Shown: positions 1 through 9,301, counted from the first letter of the stretch. The stretch: 64,000 bases of DNA from Williamsia deligens (GCF_024171765.1 NZ_JAMTCI010000001.1:1465137-1529136), one strand, 5' to 3'. The notes: a model not told the origin generated them from the letters alone. Numbers and translations are program-made.

Positions 1-28
1 GTCTCGCGTCGGGGTGCCCGGGGTCGTG

Positions 29-601
29 TCAGTCGGGCCGGTCGACGTCGCGCCCGGTCGCGAGGTCCCCGCACTCGACCGTCAGCACCTCCGGGTGCCT
101 GTCGAGGAGGCGGCCTGCCCCCCGGTCACCGTGGACGGTCCGCATCACCGCGTCGAGGTGGTCGCGCCCGAGATACACCGGATGGCCGGGAGCTCCGTCG
201 TAGACGGCGCGCACCAACCCCGACGGTGATCGGTCGGCCACCGACAGCACCCGGGCGACCACGCCTGACGTCACGTCGGGGAGGTCCACGAGCGTCAGCA
301 CCACCCCGGCCATCCCCGGGACCGCCGTCGCCGCCGCGAGTCCGGCCCGCACCGACGCCGAGACACCGTCCTGCCAGTCGGGGACCTCGACGGCCTCGGC
401 GGGCGCAGGCACCTCGACCTGCGCCGCCCCGAGGGTGACGAACACCGGTGCGCACCCGCCCCGGGCGAGCGCACCGATCGCCCCGCTCAGCCAACGGCCG
501 TTGTCAGCCAGCACCTTCGGAGATCCGAACCGCGTCCCGGCACCTGCCGCCAGCACGACACCCGGCACGCAGGACGGTCTCTCGTTACAGGCGTGAGTCA
601 T
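29..601 (-). CDS. MobA-like NTP transferase (molybdenum cofactor cytidylyltransferase type)
   Basis: About 190 aa. The N-terminus carries the nucleotide-binding signature LAAGAGTRFGSPK, typical of MobA/MocA-like enzymes that attach CMP or GMP to molybdopterin, and a later VDLP segment fits the metal-binding Asp of the fold. The ATG at 601 is chosen because a GGGGGAG-type ribosome site precedes it; a longer open frame to 814 lacks homology-like sequence. It faces away from the purine permease across about 100 bp. A molybdopterin-dependent xanthine dehydrogenase lies in the same cluster, so the likely job is maturing that enzyme's cofactor. The fold is fairly sure; CTP versus GTP use is inferred from context. 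Confidence 0.8.
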   Translation of the reverse strand: MTHACNERPSCVPGVVLAAGAGTRFGSPKVLADNGRWLSGAIGALARGGCAPVFVTLGAAQVEVPAPAEAVEVPDWQDGVSASVRAGLAAATAVPGMAGVVLTLVDLPDVTSGVVARVLSVADRSPSGLVRAVYDGAPGHPVYLGRDHLDAVMRTVHGDRGAGRLLDRHPEVLTVECGDLATGRDVDRPD

Positions 602-702
602 CGCTGTATATCTTCGCTCCCCCGGTCGCGGATCGTGCGGCCACGGGTGATGGTGGGTCGGATGGGTCGACGGCCCGGGGACGTCGACTGGGAGGGGGCA
701 CG

Positions 703-2718
703 ATGTCACGCGCGAGCGAACACACCACGGAGCAGCCGTCGCCGCCGACGAAGCCCGTGAAGAAGCAGGTGCACCCGGTCGATCAGGTCCCGCCGATCGG
801 CAAACTGGCGACACTCGGTCTGCAGCACGTCATCGCCTTCTACGCCGGCGCCGTCCTGGTGCCGCTGCTCATCGCGAGCGCGATCAAGCTGGACTCCGAC
901 GCGCTCACCATGCTCATCACCGCCGACCTGTTCACCTGTGGCATCGCCTCGCTCCTGCAGGCCGTGGGCATCTGGAAGATCGGTGTCCGCCTGCCCCTGC
1001 TGCAGGGCATCACCTTCGCGACGCTCGCCCCGGTCATCAAGATCGCCAACGACCACGGCGGCGGCCGCGTCGGTCTGCTCACCGTGTACGGCGCGGTCAT
1101 CAGCGCGGGCGTGGTCACGTTCCTCATCGCGCCGTTCTTCGCGCGCCTCGTCCGCTTCTTCCCGCCGGTGGTCACCGGCACCCTCATCACGATCATCGGC
1201 ATCTGCCTGCTGCCGGTCGGTGCCGGTGACGCCACCCGGGATCCGGCCTCGAAGCTCCCCGACGCCGGCAACGGTCGGTGGCTGTTGTACGCGATCGGCA
1301 CGATCGTCCTGATCGTGTTGATGCAGCGCTTCTTCCGTGGCTTCTGGGCCACCATCTCGATCCTGCTCGGACTGGTCATCGCCACGACGGTCGCGTGGAT
1401 GCTGGGCGACACCGGTTTCGAGAAGGTGGGCGAGGCCCCGTGGTTGGGCTTCACCGACCCGTTCGCGTTCGGCTGGCCCCGGTTCGACGTGGTGGCGATC
1501 GTCTCGATGATCGTGGTGCTGCTCGTCGTCGCGGTCGAGTCCACCGGCTCCGTGTTCGCGACCGGCGAGATCGTCGGGAAACGGATCACCAAGGCGCACA
1601 TCGCCGCCACGGTGCGGGCGGACGGTCTGGCCACCGTCATCGGCGGCACCTTCAACTCGTTCCCCTACACCGCGTTCTCCGAGAACGTGGGTCTGGTGCG
1701 GCTCACCGGGGTGAAGAGCCGCTTCGTCGTCGCCGCCGCGGGCGGCATCATGATCGTGCTCGGCCTGCTCCCGAAGACCGCGAAGCTCGTCGAGACCATC
1801 CCGTCACCCGTGCTCGGCGGCGCGGCGTTGATCATGTTCGCCACCGTCGCGATCGTGGGCATCCAAACGCTCGGCAGCGTCGACTTCACCGACCACCGCA
1901 ACCTGATCATCGCGGGCACCTCGCTCGCGATGGGCCTCTACGTCCAGTTCTCGCAGTCGGTGGCACCGGAGTCGGTCATCGTCGCCGGCGCGACCGTGCA
2001 GGTGCCGGAGTTGCCCGGGGTCGACGGCGCGGTGCCCGGGCTCCTGCAGATCCCGTTCAGCACCGGCATCACCATGGGCGCGATCACGGCCATCCTGCTC
2101 AACCTGCTGTTCTTCCACACCGGCAGCCGTGGACCTGCCGTCGCCGGGCGCGGATCCATCCGGCTGGCCGAGGTCAACGAGATGTCGGCCGAGACCTTCC
2201 GGGAGACGTTCGGCGGCCTGGTCCAGAACACCGGGTGGGTCGTGGACCGGGCGTTCGCGCAGCGCCCGTTCGAGACGACGCACGACCTGCGGGCCGCCTT
2301 CTCCGAGGCGATGCTCACCGGCAGCGACGAGGAACAGCTCCAGCTCATCCGCTCCTTCCCCGACCTCGGGGACGAGGACGACGCCGGCAACCCCACCGCC
2401 GTCGACCACAAGGGCCTCACCCTGCTCGACGACGAGCAGCACGACACCGTCACCGGGCTGTCCGCCGCCTACCATGAGCACTTCGGGTTCCCGCTCGTCA
2501 TCTGCGCGCGCGAGACCGAACGCTTCGAGCGGGTGCTGAGGAACGGGTGGACGCGCATGGAGAACTCTCCGACCAGCGAACGGTCGTTCGCGCTCATCGA
2601 GATCGCGAAGATCGCCAACTACCGTTTCGACGACCTCGTCGCCGAGGCGAACCCGATCGCAACGGCGCGCCTGAGTCGTTTCGACGAGGTCGGTCGCCTC
2701 GGCGGGACCGGCCGGTGA
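703..2718 (+). CDS. Purine (xanthine/urate) permease fused to a UraD-like domain
   Basis: 671 aa, against about 430-480 for an ordinary NCS2/NAT permease. Residues ~35-480 form the transporter: an LQH motif in the first membrane segment (GLQHVIAFYAG) and the NAT signature ENVGLVRLTG. Residues ~485-665 resemble OHCU decarboxylase, the enzyme that makes S-allantoin (AAYHEHFGFPLVICAR is characteristic). In this domain the catalytic His of the HP motif is replaced by Phe552 (RSFPDLG) and the Ser of the SxxEQ motif is lost (LDDEQ), so it may bind but not turn over ligand. The start at 703 is set by the strong GGAGGGGG just upstream. It is first in the urate-degradation transcript. Confidence 0.9.
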   Translation: MSRASEHTTEQPSPPTKPVKKQVHPVDQVPPIGKLATLGLQHVIAFYAGAVLVPLLIASAIKLDSDALTMLITADLFTCGIASLLQAVGIWKIGVRLPLLQGITFATLAPVIKIANDHGGGRVGLLTVYGAVISAGVVTFLIAPFFARLVRFFPPVVTGTLITIIGICLLPVGAGDATRDPASKLPDAGNGRWLLYAIGTIVLIVLMQRFFRGFWATISILLGLVIATTVAWMLGDTGFEKVGEAPWLGFTDPFAFGWPRFDVVAIVSMIVVLLVVAVESTGSVFATGEIVGKRITKAHIAATVRADGLATVIGGTFNSFPYTAFSENVGLVRLTGVKSRFVVAAAGGIMIVLGLLPKTAKLVETIPSPVLGGAALIMFATVAIVGIQTLGSVDFTDHRNLIIAGTSLAMGLYVQFSQSVAPESVIVAGATVQVPELPGVDGAVPGLLQIPFSTGITMGAITAILLNLLFFHTGSRGPAVAGRGSIRLAEVNEMSAETFRETFGGLVQNTGWVVDRAFAQRPFETTHDLRAAFSEAMLTGSDEEQLQLIRSFPDLGDEDDAGNPTAVDHKGLTLLDDEQHDTVTGLSAAYHEHFGFPLVICARETERFERVLRNGWTRMENSPTSERSFALIEIAKIANYRFDDLVAEANPIATARLSRFDEVGRLGGTGR

Positions 2719-2722
2719 GCTG

Positions 2723-3250
2723 ATGCGCCGGCCGGATTGGCGTGGGATCGAGAGCTTCAACGCACTCACCGAGACCCAGGCCGTGCACGCGCTGTACGCG
2801 TGCTGCTCGTCGCGCATCTGGGCGCTGCGGGTGGCCGCGGCACGGCCGTACGCCGACGCCGACGCCCTGTACGACCAGGCCGACCTCATCCTCGCCGAGC
2901 TGACCGAGACCGACCTCGACGAGGCCCTCGACGGCCATCCCCGGATCGGGGAGCGGTCGGGCAGCGCCGCCTCCACGCGCGAACAGCGGGGCGTCACCGG
3001 TGCCGATCCGGAGGTCCTGGAGGATCTCCGAAAGGCCAACGCCGAGTACGAGAACCGCTTCGGTCACGTCTACCTCGTCCACGCCGACGGCCGCCCCGCG
3101 GGGGAACTGCTGCGCATCCTGCGGCAACGCCTCCACAACGACCCCGACACCGAACGCCGGGTGCTGCGACTGGAACTGGCGAAGATCAACCGCACCCGGC
3201 TGACCCGCATGCTCAGTCCGGCAGCACAGCTCGTCGAGTGGGCGCAGTAG
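2723..3250 (+). CDS. uraD: OHCU decarboxylase (UraD)
   Basis: 175 aa, usual family length. It decarboxylates 2-oxo-4-hydroxy-4-carboxy-5-ureidoimidazoline to S-allantoin, the third step of urate breakdown. The catalytic His72 sits in GHPRIG, and Ser84 and Glu87 in STREQ; all are present, unlike in the domain fused to the upstream permease. The C-terminus LELAKINRTRLTRML matches the family's last helix. It starts 4 nt after the permease stop and its stop codon overlaps the next gene's GTG, so it is translationally coupled to uraH. Confidence 0.92.
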   Translation: MRRPDWRGIESFNALTETQAVHALYACCSSRIWALRVAAARPYADADALYDQADLILAELTETDLDEALDGHPRIGERSGSAASTREQRGVTGADPEVLEDLRKANAEYENRFGHVYLVHADGRPAGELLRILRQRLHNDPDTERRVLRLELAKINRTRLTRMLSPAAQLVEWAQ

Positions 3251-3576
3251 TGGCGTCGGTCAGCACCCATGTTCTCGACGCCGTGACCGGCACCCCCGCG
3301 CCGGGGGTCCCCGTCACCCTCGCGACCGCGGACGGCACCGCGATCGCCGACGGGGTCACCGACGGCGACGGCCGCATCGGCGATCTCGCAGGCAACCTCG
3401 ACGTCGGGGTCTACCGCATCCGCTTCGACACCGATGCATGGTTCGCGACGTCGGGTGACGTCGAGTCGTTCTACCCGGAGGTGGTCGTCAGCTTCCGGAT
3501 CACCGATGCGACCCGGCATCACCACGTCCCGATCGTGCTGAGCCCGTTCGCGTACTCGACCTATCGCGGGAGCTGA
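3250..3576 (+). CDS. uraH: 5-hydroxyisourate hydrolase (transthyretin-like)
   Basis: 108 aa starting at GTG 3250, whose G is shared with the uraD TAG stop. It hydrolyses 5-hydroxyisourate, the product of urate oxidase, to OHCU. The N-terminal STHVLD and the C-terminal YRGS tetrapeptide are the hallmark motifs of the family and bear the active-site His, Arg and Ser/Thr side chains. There is no signal peptide, so it is cytoplasmic. It lies between uraD and the uricase gene, giving all three post-urate enzymes in one run. Confidence 0.95.
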   Translation: MASVSTHVLDAVTGTPAPGVPVTLATADGTAIADGVTDGDGRIGDLAGNLDVGVYRIRFDTDAWFATSGDVESFYPEVVVSFRITDATRHHHVPIVLSPFAYSTYRGS

Positions 3577-3585
3577 GAGGACCTC

Positions 3586-4494
3586 ATGGGCATCGTCTTG
3601 AGTGGCGACCAGTACGGCAAGGCCGAGAACCGGGTGGTGCGGATCGTCCGGGACACCCCCCGTCACGAGATCCGCGACCTGAACGTGGGCACCGCGCTGC
3701 GCGGGAAGTTCACCGAGGCGTACACCGACGGCGATCAGGGCGCGGTCCTGCCCACGGACACGCAGAAGCAGACCTGTTACGCGTTCGCCAAGGAAAAGGG
3801 CATCGCGAGCATCGAGCAGTACGGGCTCGACCTGGCAACACATTTCGTCGACACGGTCGACCCGGTGTCCGGGGCACGGATCGAGATCGAGGAGTACGCC
3901 TGGCAGCGGGTCCTCGTCGACGGCGCCGAGCACGATCACACCTGGGTGCGCCGGGGGCAGGAGACCCGTACCGCCGACATCACCGTCGACGAGTCCGACG
4001 GGACCCGCCGCACCTGGGTCGTCGGCGGGTTCACCGGGCTGACGATCCTCAAGTCCACGGGGTCGGAGTTCCACGGTTTCCCCGTCGACCGATACACCGT
4101 GCTGGAGCCGACCACCGATCGCGTGATGGCGACGTCCCTGGTCGCGAAATGGCGGTTCACCACCACCGACGTCGACTGGGACACCGTGTACGACGACGTC
4201 AAGCAGCTCATGGTCGAACAGTTCGCGACGCTGCAGTCGAAGGCGTTGCAGCAGACACTGTTCGCGATGGGATCGGCGGTGCTGGAGGCGCACCCGGAGA
4301 TCGCGGAGGTGCGGCTGTCCGCCCCGAACAAGCACCACTTCGTCTACGACCTCGCGCCGTTCGGACTCGAGAACAACAACGAGGTCTTCCACGCTGACGA
4401 CCGCCCCTATGGCCTCATCCAGGCGGCCGTCAGCCGCGACGACGCCCCCGACGCGGGTCCCGCCTGGGAACCACAGCGGTCGTGGCTCGTATGA
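3586..4494 (+). CDS. Urate oxidase (uricase)
   Basis: 302 aa, typical length. Cofactor-free uricase oxidises urate to 5-hydroxyisourate. The N-terminal YGKAENRVV contains the catalytic Lys, and PTDTQKQT holds the Thr of the Lys-Thr dyad; the usual Asn of the TDTxKN motif is Gln here. An AGAGG ribosome site lies 5 nt before the ATG and 9 nt separate it from uraH. Its stop overlaps the ATG of the deaminase gene (ATGA). Confidence 0.95.
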   Translation: MGIVLSGDQYGKAENRVVRIVRDTPRHEIRDLNVGTALRGKFTEAYTDGDQGAVLPTDTQKQTCYAFAKEKGIASIEQYGLDLATHFVDTVDPVSGARIEIEEYAWQRVLVDGAEHDHTWVRRGQETRTADITVDESDGTRRTWVVGGFTGLTILKSTGSEFHGFPVDRYTVLEPTTDRVMATSLVAKWRFTTTDVDWDTVYDDVKQLMVEQFATLQSKALQQTLFAMGSAVLEAHPEIAEVRLSAPNKHHFVYDLAPFGLENNNEVFHADDRPYGLIQAAVSRDDAPDAGPAWEPQRSWLV

Positions 4495-5855
4495 CCCCGT
4501 CCCGACCAGTCGTCATCGAAAACGCCGCGGTGGTGACGATGGACGCCGACGGTCGCGAGTTCGCCTCGGCCACCGTCGTGATCACCGGCAACCGCGTCAC
4601 CGGGGTCGACGTCGCCGCCGCGGACATCCCGTCCGACGCCGAGCGTGTCGACGGCAGCGGATGCCTACTCACCCCGGGTCTGGTGAACACCCATCACCAC
4701 CTGTATCAGTGGATCACCCGCGGCCTCGCGGCCGACCACACCCTCTTCCAGTGGCTGACCACGCTGTATCCCGTGTGGGCCGGCATCGACGTCGACGCGG
4801 TCCACGCCGGCGCACGCGGGGCCATCACCGCCCTGCTCGAGTCCGGCTGCACGACGACGACCGACCACCACTACGTCTTCCCCACCGGCGCCGGGGACGT
4901 GATCGGCGCGGAGATCGACGCGGCGCGCGGACTCGGCGTGCGGTTCCACCCCACCCGCGGGTCGATGGACCTCGGCGAGAGCGACGGTGGACTGCCACCC
5001 GATTCGGTGGTCGAGTCGATCGAGGCGATCCTCGCCGACAGCACCGCCACGATCGACCGCTGGCACGACCCGTCACCGGACTCGATGCTGCGCATCGCAC
5101 TCGCCCCGTGCTCACCGTTCTCCGTCACCGCCGACCTGCTGCGGGAGTCCGCGGCACTGGCCCGCGACCGCGGTGTACGGCTGCACACCCACCTCGCGGA
5201 GACACGGGACGAGCAGGACTTCTGCGTCGAGAGATTCGGCTGCACGCCACTGGAGTACGTCGCCGACCTGGGCTGGGTGGGGGACGACGTCTGGTTCGCC
5301 CACGGAGTCCACTTCGACGACGCGGCCGTCGCCGAACTCGGCCGCACCGGCACGGCCGTCGCCCACTGTCCGACCTCGAACGGCCGTCTGGGTGCCGGGA
5401 TCGCGCGGACGCGGGACCTGCTCGACGCGGGCGCGGTCGTCGGGCTCGGCGTCGACGGTGCCGCGTCCAACGAGTCCGCGCGCCTGCTGCCGGAGGTCAC
5501 CATGTCGCTCCTGCTCGCACGCGCCGTCGGTGGTCCGACGACGCTCTCCACCCGCGAAGCACTCCGACTCGGCACCGTCGGCGGGGCCCGGGTGCTCGGC
5601 CGTGGCGACGACCTGGGGTCCATCGCGCCGGGGATGCTCGCCGACCTGGTGCTGTGGGACCTCTCGGGACCCGCGCACGCCGGCATCGACGACCCGGTGG
5701 CGGCCCTCGTGCTCGGGTCACCCCCGCCGATCCGCCGGTCCTGGGTCGATGGGGCGACGGTCGTGGCGGACGGACGTGCCACGCAGTCCGACCCCGACGA
5801 CCTCGCGCGCGACGTGGCGTCCGCGCACCGGCGGCTGGTCGACCGGGCGGGCTGA
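4491..5855 (+). CDS. 8-oxoguanine deaminase-type amidohydrolase
   Basis: 454 aa. Metal-dependent amidohydrolase: NTHHHLYQ holds the first metal-binding His pair, HTHLAET and AHGVHF further ligands, and GVDGAASNE the catalytic Asp region. These and the HHLYQWITRG context match 8-oxoguanine deaminases, which convert 8-oxoguanine to urate. An AtzB-like guanine or triazine deaminase remains possible. ATG 4491 is preferred over GTG 4482 because of the ATGA overlap with the uricase stop. Context suggests it feeds urate from oxidised purines into the pathway. Confidence 0.85.
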   Translation: MTPSRPVVIENAAVVTMDADGREFASATVVITGNRVTGVDVAAADIPSDAERVDGSGCLLTPGLVNTHHHLYQWITRGLAADHTLFQWLTTLYPVWAGIDVDAVHAGARGAITALLESGCTTTTDHHYVFPTGAGDVIGAEIDAARGLGVRFHPTRGSMDLGESDGGLPPDSVVESIEAILADSTATIDRWHDPSPDSMLRIALAPCSPFSVTADLLRESAALARDRGVRLHTHLAETRDEQDFCVERFGCTPLEYVADLGWVGDDVWFAHGVHFDDAAVAELGRTGTAVAHCPTSNGRLGAGIARTRDLLDAGAVVGLGVDGAASNESARLLPEVTMSLLLARAVGGPTTLSTREALRLGTVGGARVLGRGDDLGSIAPGMLADLVLWDLSGPAHAGIDDPVAALVLGSPPPIRRSWVDGATVVADGRATQSDPDDLARDVASAHRRLVDRAG

Positions 5856-5857
5856 GG

Positions 5858-6676
5858 ATGGATCTGCACTTCGTGGACGACGTCGTCCGCCCGACCGATC
5901 GCGCCGGTCTCACCACGGTGCGACCCGGGGACGCGATCCTCGCCGGTGGCACGTCGGTGATGGCCGATCCGGGGCCGGGGATCCGACGTCTGGTCGACAT
6001 CACCACGCTCGGTTGGCCGGACCTGACGATCGCCAGCGACGGACTCGAGATCGCCGCCACGTGCACCATCGACCGACTGGTCCACACGGGATATCCCGAG
6101 ACCTGGAGCGCCACGGCCCTCTTCGACTGGTGCGCACGGTCGCTGCTCGCGTCGTACAAGATCTGGCACACCGCGACCGTCGGCGGGAACATCTGCCTGG
6201 CGTTGCCGGCCGGGGCGATGACGTCGATGTGTTCGGTCCTCGACGCGTCCCTCCTGGTGTGGCGGGCGGACGGCACCGATGCGACACACCGTGTCGACGA
6301 GGTGGTCGTCGGCAACGCGACGACGAGCCTGGGGACCGGTGACGTGCTGCGCTCGATCCACCTGCCCGCGTCAGCGCTCACCTCGCCGGTGGCGATGCGG
6401 CGCGCGTCCTATGCCGAGCACGGGCGCTCCGGCGCGGTGGTGCTCGCCCGGTCGACGCCCGACGGTGTCGTGGTGTCGGTGAGCGGGGCGACAGTCCACC
6501 CGTTCGCGGTCCCGGTGTCGTCGACCGATCCGGACGTCGTGGTCGACGCCTGCATGGCCGAGATCCCCGACGACGCATGGTTCGCCGACGCCCACGGCAC
6601 CGTCCCCTGGCGTCGCGGGGTGGTGCCCCATCTCATCCGCGGCGTGCTGGCCGATCTCTCCGGGAGGGCGTCGTGA
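5858..6676 (+). CDS. Xanthine dehydrogenase FAD-binding subunit
   Basis: 272 aa, the size of the medium CoxM/XdhB-type subunit. AILAGGTSVMADP near the N-terminus and HTATVGGNICLALPAG in the middle are the two FAD-binding motifs of molybdenum hydroxylases. It passes electrons from the Fe-S domain to the acceptor. It begins 2 nt after the deaminase stop, and its TGA overlaps the GTG of the catalytic-subunit gene, so the two are coupled. Confidence 0.9.
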   Translation: MDLHFVDDVVRPTDRAGLTTVRPGDAILAGGTSVMADPGPGIRRLVDITTLGWPDLTIASDGLEIAATCTIDRLVHTGYPETWSATALFDWCARSLLASYKIWHTATVGGNICLALPAGAMTSMCSVLDASLLVWRADGTDATHRVDEVVVGNATTSLGTGDVLRSIHLPASALTSPVAMRRASYAEHGRSGAVVLARSTPDGVVVSVSGATVHPFAVPVSSTDPDVVVDACMAEIPDDAWFADAHGTVPWRRGVVPHLIRGVLADLSGRAS

Positions 6677-9291
6677 GGGTCGACGGCCGTGAGGTCACCG
6701 GCGAGCCCGCGCCGGGTCAGTGTCTGCGGACCCACCTGCGCGAGCACGGCGTGTTCGCGGTGAAGAAGGGGTGCGACTCCGGCGACTGCGGCGCCTGCAC
6801 GGTCCTCATGGACGGCCGGGCGGTGCACTCGTGTGTGATCCCGGCGTTCCGCGCCACGGACTCCGAGATCGTCACCGCCGCCGGGTTGTCGGAGGACGGC
6901 GCCGACCTCCATCCGACCCAGCGCGCGTTCGTCGACTGTGCCGGGTTCCAGTGTGGTTTCTGCACCGCCGGGATGGTGGTCACCGCGTCGACCTTCGACG
7001 CCGAGAAGGCGTGCGATCTGCCGGACACGCTGAAGGGCAACCTGTGCCGGTGCACCGGGTATCGCGCGATCGACGACGCGATCACCGGTGCACCCGACGG
7101 ACCCGACCCCGACTCGGTCGCCGCACCGGCGGGTCCCCGGATCGTCACGGGGACAGAGCAGTACACGATGGACATCGAGGTCGACGACCTCGGCCACATC
7201 GCGGTCCTCGGCAGCCCGCACCCGTCGGCGCAGATCGTCGCCGTCGACACCTCCCGCGCCGAGTCGGCACCCGGGGTCCGTGCGGTCCTGACCCACCACG
7301 ACGATCCCGGCATCGCCTTCTCCACCGCCCGTCACCACTCCCGCACCGACGACCCGGACGACATCCACGTCTTCGACACCCGGTTGCGATACGTCGGTCA
7401 GCGCGTCGCGGCCGTCGTCGCCGACTCACCGCGCCAGGCGCGCCGCGCCGTCGAACTGATCGACGTCACCTACGAGGTGCTCCCCGCGGTGTTCGACGCC
7501 GAGGAGGCCACGCGCCCCGGCGCGCCCGCGGTCCACGGCGACAAGGACGCGGCGACCGCACGCATCGCCGACCCGGCCCGCAACGTGATCGCCGAGATCC
7601 ACGGTGGGGTGGGCGATGTCGCCGCAGGCGTCGCGACGGCCCGTGCCGCCGGCGGCGCGGTGGTCGAGGGCACATGGCAGACGGCGCGGGTGCAGCACGT
7701 GCACCTGGAGACCCACGGTGCCATCGGCTGGCGCGACGACGACGGCCGGTACGTGGTGCGGTCGAGCTCGCAGGTGCCGTTCCTCGTCCGCGACGAGCTG
7801 GCCCACGTGTTCGGCATGCCCCGCGACCGGATCCGGGTGACGGCGCCACGCATCGGCGGCGCGTTCGGTGCCAAGCAGGAGTTGCTGACCGAGGACGTCG
7901 TCATGCTGGCCGTCCTGCGGACCGGGCGACCCGCCGCGTACGAGATGTCGCGCACCGACCAGTTCACGATCGCCCCATGCCGCCATCCCATGCGGGTGCG
8001 GGTCACCGCGGCGGCGGAGCCGTCCGGAACGCTCACCGCGCTCGGCATCGACGTCCTGTCCGACGCCGGCGCCTACGGCAACCACAGCCCGGGCGTGATG
8101 TTCCATGGCTGCTCGGAGTCGGTGTCGCTGTACCGGTGCGAGAACAAGGGCGTCGACGCCCAGTGCGTCTACACGAACAACCTTCCCTCGGGCGCTTTCC
8201 GCGGTTACGGCCTGGGGCAGGTGATCTTCGCCGTCGAGAGCGCGATGGACGACCTCGCCCGTGAGCTGGGGATCGACCCGTTCGACTTCCGGCGTCGCAA
8301 CGTCATCACCCCGACCGAGCGTTTCGTGACGTGGCAGGTCGAGGACCACGACCTCGAGTTCGGGAGCTATGGACTCGACCAGTGCCTCGATCTCGCCGAA
8401 CGGGCCCTGCGGGAGGGCGCCGACGATCCCGAGCGGGGCGGTCTGGTCTACCGCGACGACCCGGAGTGGGCTGTGGGCGAGGGGATGTCGCCGTCCATGA
8501 TCGCGACGATCCCGCCCGACGGCCACGTCGCCGACGTCACCGCGGAACTCGATGCCGACGGCCGGTACGTCGTGTCCGTGGGCACGGCCGAGTTCGGGAA
8601 CGGGACCACCACCGTCCACGTCCAGCTCGCGGCCGACGCGCTGGGTGTCCGTCCGGAGGACGTCGTCGTCCGCCAGTCCGACACCGACGTCGTCGGACAC
8701 GACACCGGCGCTTTCGGATCCGCCGGGACCGTCGTCGCGGGCGCTGCCCTGGACCGCGCCTGTCGGGAACTGGCCGCCCGCATCGCTGCGGGTGAGTCGG
8801 CGCCGATCGTCGTGCGTGGTCGCCACGAGGGCACCCCGCGCAGTGTCGTGTTCAACGTCCACGCCGTCCGGGTCGCGGTCCATCTGCCGACCGGTCGGGT
8901 GCGGATCCTGCAGTCGGTGCAGGCGGCCGACGCCGGGACGGTGCTTAACCACCAGCAGTGCCGCGGTCAGGTGGAGGGCGGTGCCACGCAGGCGATCGGG
9001 TCCGCGCTGTACGAGGAGATGATCCTCGACCACGGCGTCGTCGCGACCGACATCCTGCGGAACTATCACATTCCCCGGTTGTCGGACTCTCCCCGCACGG
9101 AGGTGTATTTCGCCGACACCTACGACCGCCTCGGCCCGCAGGGCGCCAAGTCGATGAGCGAGTCGCCCTACAACCCTGTCGCTCCCGCCATCGCCAACGC
9201 CGTCCGCGACGCCACTGGCGCACGCATCCGGCGACTCCCGATGAACCCGGCGCGGGTGTGGGAGGCCCTGAACGCGGCCGACGTCGGCTGA
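6673..9291 (+). CDS. Xanthine dehydrogenase, fused [2Fe-2S] and molybdopterin subunits
   Basis: 872 aa from GTG 6673, preceded by GGGAGGG. Residues 1-150 are the two-cluster ferredoxin-like domain: GCDSGDCGACTV, QCGFCTAGM and LCRCTGY supply the Cys ligands. Residues ~155-872 are the molybdenum-binding domain with GGAFGAKQ and GAFRGYG; the C-terminal SESPYNPVAPAIANAV aligns with the usual GEPP...APAIANA segment and keeps the catalytic Glu. Together with the separate FAD subunit this is an XDH oxidising hypoxanthine or xanthine to urate. The direct small-large fusion without the FAD domain is less common than separate subunits. Confidence 0.9.
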   Translation: MRVDGREVTGEPAPGQCLRTHLREHGVFAVKKGCDSGDCGACTVLMDGRAVHSCVIPAFRATDSEIVTAAGLSEDGADLHPTQRAFVDCAGFQCGFCTAGMVVTASTFDAEKACDLPDTLKGNLCRCTGYRAIDDAITGAPDGPDPDSVAAPAGPRIVTGTEQYTMDIEVDDLGHIAVLGSPHPSAQIVAVDTSRAESAPGVRAVLTHHDDPGIAFSTARHHSRTDDPDDIHVFDTRLRYVGQRVAAVVADSPRQARRAVELIDVTYEVLPAVFDAEEATRPGAPAVHGDKDAATARIADPARNVIAEIHGGVGDVAAGVATARAAGGAVVEGTWQTARVQHVHLETHGAIGWRDDDGRYVVRSSSQVPFLVRDELAHVFGMPRDRIRVTAPRIGGAFGAKQELLTEDVVMLAVLRTGRPAAYEMSRTDQFTIAPCRHPMRVRVTAAAEPSGTLTALGIDVLSDAGAYGNHSPGVMFHGCSESVSLYRCENKGVDAQCVYTNNLPSGAFRGYGLGQVIFAVESAMDDLARELGIDPFDFRRRNVITPTERFVTWQVEDHDLEFGSYGLDQCLDLAERALREGADDPERGGLVYRDDPEWAVGEGMSPSMIATIPPDGHVADVTAELDADGRYVVSVGTAEFGNGTTTVHVQLAADALGVRPEDVVVRQSDTDVVGHDTGAFGSAGTVVAGAALDRACRELAARIAAGESAPIVVRGRHEGTPRSVVFNVHAVRVAVHLPTGRVRILQSVQAADAGTVLNHQQCRGQVEGGATQAIGSALYEEMILDHGVVATDILRNYHIPRLSDSPRTEVYFADTYDRLGPQGAKSMSESPYNPVAPAIANAVRDATGARIRRLPMNPARVWEALNAADVG

Positions 9292-9301
9292 CCACGCCGT
9301 C

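Noticed and set aside
1-28. A gene or signal in the first 28 bases
   Set aside because: Too short to judge; nothing recognisable before the end of the MobA-like gene.
4871-6361. A 496-codon minus-strand frame opposite deaminase and FAD-subunit genes
   Set aside because: Composition is Arg/Ser/Pro-rich noise; the opposite strand has complete amidohydrolase and FAD-binding motifs.
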